The notes beneath the pieces were generated by a model, which saw only the letters and a program-made list of their open reading frames with translations, was not told the origin of the DNA and ran no database searches. The translations under genes and the position numbers were made by a program. Below are positions 36,625 to 48,257 of a stretch of 64,000 bases of DNA, one piece after another (the first letter of the stretch is position 1; each line of letters opens with the position of its first letter). Source of the stretch: Glossina fuscipes (lineage: Eukaryota; Arthropoda; Insecta; Diptera; Glossinidae); contig NW_023998455.1 of NCBI RefSeq assembly GCF_014805625.2, positions 6,303,805 to 6,367,804 of the forward strand, read 5' to 3'.

Positions 36625-36870
36625 TGCTTATTATACTCATCACCGAAGGATGAGGGGAGTAAGCATTTCGTCAAAATGTCTGCAGCGCTCAGAAGCTTCA
36701 GAGATCCCGCAAGGTATATTCATCCCATAAATTCTGAATCGATTTAAGTGCATTCGGCTGTCCGTTTGTCCGCTTGCCCATCCGACAACACTCGTATGCC
36801 CATGCAACGAAAACCATAAGCACATTTACTGAAAAATAGCAAAAATCGGTCGCGCCGTCTCAATGTTATG
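36625..36870 (+). repeat. Dispersed TGTCCGTC repeat copy
   Basis: It contains CATCACCGAAGGATGAGG, TTTCGTCAAAATGTCTGC, TTCTGAATCGATTTAAGTGC and GGCTGTCCGTTTGTCCG in the same order as the copy at 34.6 kb, followed by an AATCGGTCGC block. Together the two copies define the family. Confidence 0.7.
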
Positions 36871-37796
36871 GAGTAAGGAAATCTAGTTCCTTTCCATTAA
36901 AAAAATGCTTTTTAGGTTAATAGTGAACGGGATGATGGGGATTCAGGCACGAACGAACGTTCGTTTACAAAGTTCCATATCTAAATTTTTATATTGAACA
37001 CTTTAAATTGATCGAACATTTAGAGGTTCTTTAAACAAAAAAAAAAAAAAAATTAGATGGGCAAACAGACCATAGACAACAACAAGCGGTCCAAGATGGA
37101 TGAACTTACGTAATCGATGGCAAGGCCCGGATTGACTCCACCCAAAATGATGATATGTGTTTGTTGGAATTAGAAGCGAATGGAGCTTTATGCTTTGCTT
37201 AAAATTGACCGGATGATTGATGCCTGTCTCCACTGGTAGCCTTCCTTGATGACCACTCCAGATTATACGCAAATTTTTAATGATTTCGCATAAATTGAGA
37301 GATCTTGACCGCATTCACGATCTACGCTCTTCAATAGAAAGTCCAATCTTTCGATTAGAAATCGCAGAAGCTTTACAGTGACGGCATAGATATGGTAAAA
37401 ATTTGTCGATCGAAATCACGTCAGTTCAGTTTGTCTCAATGAATTATATTTAAAATGTGAGACAATTATATAAAAGAAAATGTTTAACGACACATAAGAA
37501 TGGATTTCTTGCAAGGGGAATAGAATGTTTGCTTAGCTTATCGCCCTTAATGCCGCAAGTTGAAGACATGCAATCGCCTCAGTAACAATGAATACGTTTG
37601 CCTGAAGAGACTCATTATAAATGCTTAACTGGTATTGTGGAACGCGTACGTGCTTGGAGTGTCAACGAACGAAATATCATTTCACATTAAGCATAAAATC
37701 ATAAAAGAAAGTAAATAGAAGAAGCAAAGTACCAGAGATCTATTTAAAGGTAAATATCAAAAATTCTTTTTAGTTGAATTTAAATCGCTTAAGACA

Positions 37797-39890
37797 ATGG
37801 TATTATTTACTGTAAATGCACGCGGGACAGTCAAAGATCTGAAACGTGAAAAATTAATAACAACAATTGTGTCGCTTTCCCTTCTTTTGGCAAAAGTGCT
37901 GGGAAAGATAATAAATGATGAAAGTGATGAAACTGACAAACATAGCGAATTAATCGGGCCAAAGTATTATAATTATAGTAAGGTGTTTTGGGATACGCCT
38001 GAATTGTCCGAGTTCAAAATTATTCATAATGCTGATGGCTTAAATTTCAATGAAGGTCAGCTTAACAGCTTCGAGAGACATCCGTGCCGAAGGATTTGCC
38101 AATCGGGTCAATCAATGTCTTGTTATTACCGCTTGATCGTGCATAATTATCAAAGGCTGGGAGCTGAGTGTCAAAAGTGCTTGAACGATCCGAATGCTTG
38201 CTTAGCAGAGCATTGCGTTTTTGGAGATGGTATACCGAATGGCGTGATGGCTGTTAATCGTCAGACCCCTGGGCCAGCTATAGAAGTCTGTGAAGGTGAT
38301 TTCATTACAATCGATGTTGTGAACTATCTAACCGAAGAATTCGCTATGCATTGGCATGGTTTCCGTATGTCTCAGACACCAGAAATGGACGGCGCATCCT
38401 ACATTACCCAATACCCCATAGAAGCGGGGGAAGCGTATCGCTACGCTTTTATGGCAGACCGTGGTGGCACGTTGCTGTACCATAGTCATTCCGGTTGGCA
38501 AACGGCCTTAGGTCTCGGCGGCGCTTTCGTTGTACGTCAAACAAAGCAGGCCAATAAACAGAGCCATCTCTATGATTATGATCTTATTGAACACACTTTG
38601 TTCATTCAAGAAGCGATATATAATTACGATTACGACAGACCAAGGAATATTCTAATTAATGGTAAAGGTCGTAATCATGGCAACACTTTACCAGATAACG
38701 ACTTAAGTCATCGTTACGAGCGCTTAAGGATTTCATCGGGGAAACGTTATCGTTTGCGTGTCATTAGCGGCGGTGTGTTCGATTGTCCTATAGAATTTTC
38801 GATAGAGAATCATAAAATGCTTATGATTAGCGCCGATGGCAATGACATTGAACCCGTTTACGCCGATAAATTCTTTTTGCTTCCGGGCGAGAGATTTGAT
38901 TTTATTTTAGATGCGAATCAATATTCTGGAAATTATTGGATACGTGTACGCGGCTACAATGAGTGCGAAAGAGAAAATCTATATCAAGGCGCAGTGCTAC
39001 ATTACCGCGGTTCGAAGAAACATCAACTTCCTCCACGACAGCTAATTGAGTCTGATCCTCTCAGTAAAGAGGAGAGAGGAGTGAAGAGTGCTGTTCATGT
39101 TAACAGGCCGCCGATATTGACTTCATTCGCGAACAAAGAAGAAGATTTCCATATGAAAGTCACGAATATTGCTACCCTGGGCTTACGTTCCTTAACGCCT
39201 TTAAGCTGGCCACCTTATACAAAGTTTCTTACATATTATTCCAGTTTCGGCGAGCGCCGGGAAAGCAATGGTGAGCTCTTTTCCCAACTAGATGATATTA
39301 CATTTGAGTGGCCGAGAGTTTCACTTTTGCAAGCCCATCAATTGTATTACGAAGACTCGGTTTATTGCAATCGTTCGGCATTTATGGCTGCGGGTCACAA
39401 TTGTCGAATCAACAATTGCGTTTGCACTAACGTTATACGAGTGCCCGCTTATAAGCCCATCGAATTGGTTATAGCGAATTATCAAAAAAGCACTGAATCT
39501 TTGCATACTCACGGCGTTATCTACCGCTTGGTCGGCCAAGATGTTATCGGCAATGTGGGTGATTTGAGAAGAGTAAGCGCGATTAATGGGATTGATCAAT
39601 ATTGATTATATATTTCGCATTTATTTTCCATTTCTATACTCGTTTAGATACAAGATCTAGATCGGAGCGGACGTTTGCAACGATTATCTGATGATTATCC
39701 CGCTATTGAAAAGGATACAATACAAGTGCCCGGTCTTGGCTATATTATCGTTCGCTTTATAAGTGATGGTCCAGGATTTTGGTTACATAGTTCACAAATC
39801 GACCGGCACGTACAGCGAGGCATGGCAGCCATATTAAAAGTGGGCGAAACGTCGCAAATGAAAAAATTGCCACCAAAGCTAAAGTGCTGA
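37797..39890 (+). CDS. Multicopper oxidase (laccase) family protein with lost copper ligands
   Basis: Exons 37797-39572 and 39648-39890; 672 residues; the intron is 75 bp, phase 0. An N-terminal hydrophobic segment (ITTIVSLSLLLAKVLG) acts as signal or anchor. A Cys-rich insect-laccase region (CRRICQSGQSMSCYYRLIVH...CFNDP-like) precedes three cupredoxin domains. Domain 1 keeps its ligands: MHWHGFRM and LLYHSHSG. The C-terminal cluster does not. The usual HPxHLHG is ESLHTHG, so the type-1 His is Glu; the usual HCHxxxH is SSQIDRH, so the type-1 Cys is Ser and two type-3 His are lost. The protein is therefore unlikely to be an active oxidase. Insects have a described ligand-poor member, MCORP, and another branch, MCO3; which one this is I cannot decide. 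Likely secreted or membrane-anchored. Poly(A) signals AATAAA occur near 40047. Confidence 0.9.
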
Positions 39891-42724
39891 GATGGGGCTC
39901 GGAATAGACCTATTTTCGCCTATTTTGTTCGCATATTTTCGATTCGGATCAATCGGATCACTATGAATGAAGATCACAAAAGCAAGCACAAAAAGGATGG
40001 TAAGGATCATATGTATAGAGAGTAGGGGAGCAAGAGAAATAAATGAAATAAATGTAATAAGAAAGTTAGTTCAATTTTACGATATACGAGAAATGTGTTT
40101 TGTTTTTTTCTTCCTCTTCTCTACGCTACATGCCTAAAGGAAACTTCGAATTCACACACATATAACCGTGTAAAAACTACTTGCAAAAAACGCAGATAAA
40201 ATCGTATGTTGCTTCATGTGAGGAAGAAGACCAGCCAGGCCCAAGTAACTATTACTGATGAATGAATTGTTATGTCATGATATTGAAAAGTACCTTTTAC
40301 TTTTTCGACTTGCCACTCACAAGCACTTAAATAAAGATCAATTAGCGCGTGATTGACATTAAGAAATGTCTGCGCAGGCCATTATGCCTTTGCGATGGAT
40401 TTCTAATCGATATTGCAAAGAGGAATAAGAAATAAAACTGTGATTATTATCCATTATCCCCTTATATGCCGCACGGTGTCAAATATGTTGCTTGAGATAA
40501 CGTCTTATACAAAAATCGATCTTAAACGATCTTAATTAATATGATTTAGGTTAAAATTAACATAATAATAAAGATAATAATTTAAAAAAAAAAATAAATA
40601 AAACAGATAGTACAACAAAGGCCGAAGCTAGAAAACTAGCAAAAAAGAACATATGTACTTAATAATACTATTATTAAGTAATAAGGAACTATTATCACTA
40701 ATTTAAACGATAGATAAAGAATTGAATAGTAAGGGATCGCTTTCTTTTGCCACACTCTTGAGATTTGCTTAATCTTTTCTAAAACATATACACTCTTCGC
40801 TTGTAGCGTAGTTGAGTCTTTTTTCAAGCAAATGCATGTGGGAAGAACAATATGAATGAATAAAAGGGAAAGGTGAACGACAGTTCTCGTTAGATTACAA
40901 TGGTGCTTAGAGTAGTTCTCGGTACTCAAACTCTGCATCTCTTCGGATAAGACTATATCAAGATTAAGTGCGTGGATCTTAATCGAAAGGAATCAGCTTT
41001 TATTGCGATACCAATATTTCTTTCCATTTTATGAAGACGTGCTGCAATTGCTTTTAATTTGTTTCAACCTCTTTTTGATGTGCTGATGTGCTTTCGTCAT
41101 CATCATCTCTTTGTCTAAGGTCTAAGGTGGGGCAATGTGCCCCACGGGATGGCTGCCTTCTAAAATCGAATTATGTGAAAATATACTCATTCCCCCATCG
41201 TCGCCGTCGTTTTTACCTATGCAGCACCCATAGCCATCCGGTCGTGATTATTTCTTATCCGAATAATTTGGCAACACTGCAAGGCTGCCTAGCGTAGAGT
41301 GCACGACTCGTAAGCAATCAAAATATTTTTGAAAATGCTACTTAAACAAAATTTAATGACTCATTAAAAGTAATCGCATTTTTTTTATTTATTTATTCCT
41401 TTTCGAATAGCGATTATCGCGATCAGCTATGGCGATTTCGCAATAGCAGCCTTATCGAGCAAATGCCGAGCAAGGGAAGGTTATATTTGCAGCCGCTCAC
41501 GAAACTGCACCGAATACCGTTCAATTTGATTACAACACCATAGAGACTGATTAAATATTTCGCTTGACTGTTTCTATGTTTTGTTTCCTTAAATTTTTTT
41601 TGATATTAAAATCGTGTGAATCGAGCAAATTAACCCCGAGTGTTGGATGAAAAAAAAACTTTCAATGTCAGTTGCTTTCAAAACTCATAAATTAAAAAAA
41701 ATGTAAAATACTATTACGTAAAACGTCGTTTGGCGACTCCACGCTTTTTATTCAAACATTTTTCAAACTAAGTTTATAGCATTGACCTATGATGTTTAAG
41801 GATAGTGTAAATTTTATTTACAATTCGTAGATCCCTAAGGTCTTCAGATAAGTTTTTCTACACCCACCACTGAAGGACGATGATTAAAACGTCCAATTGA
41901 GTTATAATGCATAGTCTTGGTGGCACTATCTCTCAATAAATTGATTTTGCCATGAAATGTACGACATTTTACTCCATTTTGTTAAGGCCGCATATCGTCC
42001 GAGTCAAGGTCGAGGTAATATTTTTCACTAACGTTAGCTGCAATGGCATTTTCATGTTCAAAGATGACATTTCAGCCCATAAAGCACACCCAGAAATCAA
42101 TTTTTGTGCTCGTGCAACTCCTTTAGGAACATCAGAGCACGAAAAGTATATCAAAGATAATGGCAAGGTACAAACAATATATTAAAAGAAGTAAGAATGC
42201 TATAGGCGGGCTAGGCCGAACGTTAAATACCTTGCCCTACGTCACTTATGTATATTAATACATCAAATATTAGACTTTATTTCTATGTATATACATAATT
42301 TTGATGAAAGCCTCCATATTGGAGGACACACAAAAATCAATGTGATCCAGATTTGGCAAACGTGATCTATTTGTCAACGATTTTATCCTTTTCCAGTTGT
42401 TTCCGTCGTAAGAAACTCCGAAGAAATTAGGCTTTGTCGGCATAGAAGGATTCACTTTGATGATAGCCCCCTTATGTGATATACATTCCCCATGGTTGAT
42501 AAATTACCATCAAAAAATATTAGGTATTTTTGGGGCATTAAGACTTCTTTTTTACCTTCATATGCATTGGTATGCTAAAAATTGACCTACGTGGTCCAAC
42601 TTTGGTAAGATTGATTCTTGTGTCAAATTATTAAGAGGTCAAGTTTCCAAGATTGTTCCTTCGATAATTTTATTTAAGCTTGGCTTCTTACATCGATTCA
42701 CAATCATTTTCTGAACAATATATA

Positions 42725-42925
42725 TATCGGCCGAAGTGGCCGAAGGCGAAGAATCTCGTCTAGCAACTCAATGGTCGTGGGTTCGAATCTCAAGTGCGGT
42801 AGAGTTTTTAATAAGAGCCGATAGATAGCCTTAGATGCTAGCGCTTTTACCAGTTTTTAGTCTTAGAATTTATTTCTCTGGCGAAATTTATATAATAATA
42901 ATAATAATAACAATGATAATAAAAG
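42725..42925 (+). mobile_element. tRNA-derived SINE (Ser/Leu-type head)
   Basis: Two RNA polymerase III promoter boxes lie in order: an A box TGGCCGAAGGCG (42737-42748), like the TGGCCGAG-GG of tRNA-Ser and tRNA-Leu, and a B box GGTTCGAATCT (42780-42790). The B box is followed by an unrelated body of about 100 bases and a 3' tail of ATA/AAT repeats (about 42890-42920). The head does not fold as an intact tRNA, so this is a SINE rather than a tRNA gene. A clear target-site duplication was not found. Confidence 0.7.
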
Positions 42926-43980
42926 GTAAGTCTATCTGATGTCCTTCTGCTTGCCATTTACGTTGGCACGAACAACAAGTGGAATATTTTGTTCAAATGT
43001 CAATCAGAGGTGTGTGTGATTTACCTTTATTTTCGGAAGTACAAAATGGATGAAGCGAATGAATTACTTACAGGAATTTATATTTACAACGTTCCAGTGC
43101 TTCTTAAGGACTTTCCACTTCGAATATCTCTATTCAACTATGTCTGCCCGATTAATGCCATATACCATTTTCACATTTTACTTATGAAAATTTTTCCGTA
43201 AATTGTTGTTATCCTTTTTTGGCCAATCATCGGCTACATAAGGCTTCCCCACATTATGACATTGACAAGTAAAGCATTATGATTCTCAATTTGCTTTTGA
43301 GCAAAGAACATAAGCTCAGTCCAGTCTTTAGGCAGAGTCGTTTTATTAAATATGAGATATAAGCGCCTGAAAGCCTTCAATCGTCTACGTAAAGTTCCTT
43401 CTGTTCATTATTCGCAGTAAACCGACTTAAACAGTGCACCCAACAAATTCCAGTTCGTTTATATAAAAAAGATTCGAGCAAAATCAAATATTTTATTATT
43501 ATTTTATGTGTGTTGACCTTAACTTTGTGGTATTTTTCTTTATTTTTTTTCCAGTAGAAAAATTTATATTTTTCACATTCCGGGTTTGCTTTAAATAAAT
43601 AAAAGGCTTTTATTTACATATTAAATAAAATAAAAAATTTTATTAATGTAAACAGTGGGCAGAGTAAATGATTAAAAAAAAAGAAAAAAAAACCCCAAAA
43701 AAAAGCTAACAGCAAGGTTTGATAAAAGTTAAGCAAAAGGATTAGAACTCTCCGAAAAATTTTGCACGTTACCTAGTTAGGTACATAGGGTACATATAAG
43801 CGTAAGCTAAAGTGGCTTAGCGTGTGCATTTTATTACTCAATAGTAAAATTAAATACAAGAAAAAGCGTTTACCTATACAGATTTGAATGTGCACATACA
43901 CGAACATATACATGCTTGGATGTTATATTGTTATCTCTTTAATCTGCAAGTTTATCACAAGTTATTTACTTTTACTCTAC

Positions 43981-43982
<2 letters not shown>

Positions 43983-44013
<31 letters not shown>

Positions 44014-44100
44014 CGTTAAATATGAATTTAAGTAAGCTTTTGGGTATCGCTTTGCGTTTGTGTGTGTATGTATGTATGTATGTATGTGTGTATGTGTGTA
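43983..44100. repeat. Poly-T tract and TATG/TGTG microsatellite
   Basis: There are 31 consecutive T (43983-44013), and from 44058 to 44100 a run of GTAT and GTGT units. No function is implied. Confidence 0.9.
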
Positions 44101-44929
44101 CGAAAAAAAAATCTAAATTACATACACAATACAATAATAAAAGAATAAATTATTTACATAGAACTTGTATTATTATGATCTGGGCTACCGTATATGCCTT
44201 TTGATAGCTTCTTCAGCAGTCAGTCAGCATTATCGCTTATATATATTATATAAGTAGACAGCCGCTGGAGCAACGATAACAATAATAGGCTTTATCTCTG
44301 CCGCTCTAAACTTACGATGCAAATCTTAAATGCTTAGTAGTGGATGAGGATTCTGGCGTTAAGCATATGAGATGATTTACGCGAAAGTTTTCTCCGTTAA
44401 ATTCAAAAACTGTAACAACAATAACAATAATCTCCTTCTTGCGTAACGTATATATACGTATGTATACGAATTTAACGAATCGTTCAAAACTATTATTCAT
44501 TGTTTGTTCATTTAGCAAAAAAATCCTTTCTCAAGAATTAATAATCGATCTACCTAGAAAAGGGAAAGCGCGAACGCGACAATAACGAAATATAGGCGTA
44601 AATAAATTCAAAAAATAAAAAGCGGAAAACGAAAGTTAAATTCATTGTGACATCGGACAATAAATGTTATTCAAATTTTCAATTTTCATTTTCCAATAAA
44701 CAATTACACAATTAATTACAACAAGAAAAAAAACAATCGCATAATAAATTACAAAAAGTGAAAAATATCGGAGCAATTAAGTGTTGTTGCTTCGGCCGTA
44801 TCTCATCCTCGCTAACACCAGCTTAAAAAGAACCCACACCATCTCTATCCGTTGCTGTAAACAATACTAGCAACAAAGGAAATATTAGCATTAATTCTGT
44901 AACGCCATCAGATCGCAATACAATTGACG

Positions 44930-47900
44930 ATGACTTCAACAGTAAGAGAGAAAGCATTAATTAATAGTACAACGCCTTCAATATTATCAATAGCGTCAAT
45001 ATTGCCGGACAATCGTGATAATAACGATAGTTTGTTATTTGCAATGACTTCGGAAGCAGCCATATCCACAAGATCCGCAACAATGACAGCAACAGCAACA
45101 GCAACAACAACAGCAACAGTAACAACAACAACAACGATAAAGACAACAGCAGCAGCAGCAGCAGTATCAATTGAGAAATTTGAAAAGGTTAAAGTTGCCG
45201 ATCTGAGCACATCTCTGCAACACTTCGGTTGGATGGACTATTTCATCTTTGTTTTAATGTTAGTAGTGTGCGCAATAGTCGGTATATATTTTGGTTTCAT
45301 TGAGAAAAAGCAAAAAGGAAGCAAACGAAGTTTGGAACACCGCCGTGGCTCAGAAGCTTTGGACTATTTAGTGGGCGGACGTAAAATGAAAGTAGTGCCT
45401 GTCTCGTTGTCCTTAGTCGCCAGGTAAGTATGCTTCCATAACACAAACGTGTCCTTAGTGGCTTTATGGCTTTAAAAGATCCTTTATAAAGCGTGTCAGC
45501 AGAAGAACGCAAGTCCCTTGATTCTTGCTTTGAAAAATCTTTAAAAAGAAGAAGAAGACTATTTACATTATCGCGATATCTTGTTGTTCGGAATCTTATT
45601 ATTCGATCTCTATAGAAAGTAGAAGCAAAAAAAGGGAAAAACCCGTTATCTTAGAAAAAACACAAAAACGATATTTCGTTACTTAATATTAGATGGGCGT
45701 GGGCGAATTTTTTTTGTAATTCTCCTTTGAAGGTAAGCGAATATTTCTATTTTCTGTTATATTTGTTGTAATTTAAGAGTAAAATGCAAAATCTTCAGGA
45801 AGCTCAAGTTTTCTTAATTTGTGCTGCACGCTAGGCGTGTGTCCTTTGCCTAAGAGTTTTTCTAATGTTTTTTGGCAAATTTAAAAACGATATATTAATT
45901 TGTCCGAAGAAGAAAATGTTTATAATAGTCGTGGACAGAGGGACAGACGGAAATGCCTATATGGATTCAGAAATTGACTCTAATCAAGAATGTATACTTT
46001 TTAGCGGGTCCGCGAAGCTTCTTCGACAAAATGAATGTAATCTCTATCCTTCGAGGGAGACTATAAAAAATCCTTCGGCGCTCTTTTAACAAAAGGTAGA
46101 ATTAACGAAAACATTACATGATGTAACTGAAATCCTGTAACGTTCTCTCGGAGATAACGAAATGACACGATGGTGATGATGATTAGGGAGCTCGGTATAG
46201 CTCGACGTGTTTCAAGCTGAGGACAAATACTATTGAAAACATTTCAGATTGGACCTCTTTCTCGACCACTTCCTATACAATGCCCTATAATTGATATATG
46301 AATAATTGTAGGGTATATTTATGGGTTGGCTCTGCCGCACTATAATTTTCTTACGTTATTCTATATAATATTTTAGGAAAACCAAAAGGTTGCTTATAAC
46401 GCGGTACAAAGCAATCGTTCTTTAATTACGGAAAATTTCTTCGCATTTCTTCATAGATTATTTTCATTGAAATTTATTGAAGCATTTCTCTGGTACCTAC
46501 TTCTTGGGGACACCAGACACACTTTCACTTGAATACACGGAGCTCTTATAGTTTTGCTTCGTAAGCACTATAGAATACATTGTAAGTGTTTAACAGGATT
46601 TTTGCTCAAACAAACAGCGAGAGCGAAAGAGCATCCGGTTAAATGGCTTCGAATTAACAGTGCTACTGTTATCATTGATAGCAGAAATAGTAAAAAGTCT
46701 CTGACGTTTCATTATTTCCAAGTTTGAATAAAATTTTCGGACATCTTATCATTTAATTGTTTCGGTTAAAAAAAAGAAAAAACCCTTTTTGTACTAAAGT
46801 TTTAGATGGCCCAGGAAGGTATTTTATCTATTTCAAGCTCATTTTGCATAAACTCTTAGATTAACACTTCCTTTTACTTATTCTGAATGGCTTTGAGGTC
46901 GATTTGCAATCTTGACCATATGGTCAGCCGCCCCAGACATCTGCACCCAGATGGAGAGATAAACAGATCGTGGATATGGGTAAATCAATTGACGATTTTT
47001 ACATTGATGATTAATGAGGTCCGAAATAAAAAAAAAATTTTCTCGGATATTATAAGGCGAAGAACGAATTCCGTATTTTACAACTTCCGAGCTTCAGTAG
47101 TGAACATTGGAAACTTTCTAAGTGGATAGAAGTGAGCGGCCGTAGGGCAGTATATGTAGCTAAAAAGCATTGTAAAACAGAATTGTAACCTGTTGGGATA
47201 ATAAGAATTGAAATTTTAGTAAAAATTTTCAAAAAATAAAATTTTTTAAGTTGAACTCTAAATTTAGTCTAACAAGTGACCAGATAAGCTTTAAGACAAC
47301 GCCATCTTTTTTTTGTGCGTTTGACACTCTATAAATCCGTGTGTCCGCTACGCATTTCTATGTGCCTTCTGCGCCTACACTGCACGGGGTACAGGTTTGT
47401 GCGATTGTTTGTCAAAGGCAGGAGTATATTTTAAATCGATTTAAGCTCGGCGACTATCTGTCTGTCTATCCATTCATCCGTCCGTTTGTTATGTTTAGCC
47501 TAGAGGTTGAAAATTTTTCAAACATTTTGATGAAACCCCATTGAAAACGGATTAGATTGAACGGTTTTGATGATCTTAAATTGAGAAAATCGCGGAGCAT
47601 TTTGAATAGATTTTCAAATCTGAAAAATGTTTCAACATTTTTTCAAAGATAGGCCAGTTTTCAAAGTACCTCTTTCTTGGGCCAACTTTGCTAAATTTGG
47701 ATTCCGATAAGAGTCCTCATGAAAATTAGGTAAGATAATCATAATTCATAGAACATGGAACGAAATTATAATTCTTTTGCGATTTTGTAAAGAAAATAAA
47801 TAAATAAAAAATCTGTAGGGGGCCACGCTCCACCATTAGATGGCCTACATTAACCTACAATTACAGACTTTTTAAAGTAAGGCTTTATAGGGGCAGTGTT

Positions 47901-48225
47901 TCATATGGACGGACGGATGGATGGCAAGGTAAATGCATCGCAAGTCCTTCATCCGCTCAAATTTAATACACTTTTGTGTTACATGTGGTACAGGATATGA
48001 TAAACACGTAGGGTTACATCACTTCAAGTGTTGTGTGGCATTCAATGCACGACTTTGCCCGATTATAATGCCTTTACTCGTATTACAAATGCGAATTGTT
48101 GGTTCAAGTTAGTGATTGGTTTTAATTAGTTCATGGAAAAGATATTCAAAAGATCTTGACAATCTCGTATTTCTATTAAGTTTATAGTCAGTTAATGTTT
48201 TAGTTATGTATTTTATCTATTCGTG

Positions 48226-48257
<32 letters not shown>

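Larger units (their letters stand above)
34238..37796. other. 3.5-kb divergent region with dispersed repeats
   Basis: The region lies between the starts of the SOD-like gene (minus) and the laccase-like gene (plus), so it is a candidate shared regulatory region. It includes copies of the dispersed TGTCCGTC repeat at about 34580-34800, 34900-35060 and 36625-36870. A poly-A run lies at 37039-37053. No coding gene is supported. Confidence 0.6.
39891..44929. other. 5-kb intergenic region with a SINE and simple repeats
   Basis: It lies between the laccase-like gene and the symporter start. It contains a 5' piece of the dispersed repeat (CACCACTGAAGGACGATG, about 41866-41884), a tRNA-derived SINE (42725-42925), a 31-T run (43983-44013) and a TATG/TGTG tract (44058-44100). 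The last few hundred bases are probably the symporter 5' UTR. Several short open frames (for example at 42.0, 42.3 and 43.0 kb) show no domain. Confidence 0.55.

Noticed and set aside
42725..42800. Functional tRNA-Ser or tRNA-Leu gene
   Set aside because: The A and B boxes are present, but no complementary acceptor stem or proper anticodon arm can be drawn, so it is called a SINE.
43884..44204. 106-codon ORF across the poly-T tract
   Set aside because: It contains the 31-T run and the TATG microsatellite translated as Phe and Cys/Val/Tyr repeats.
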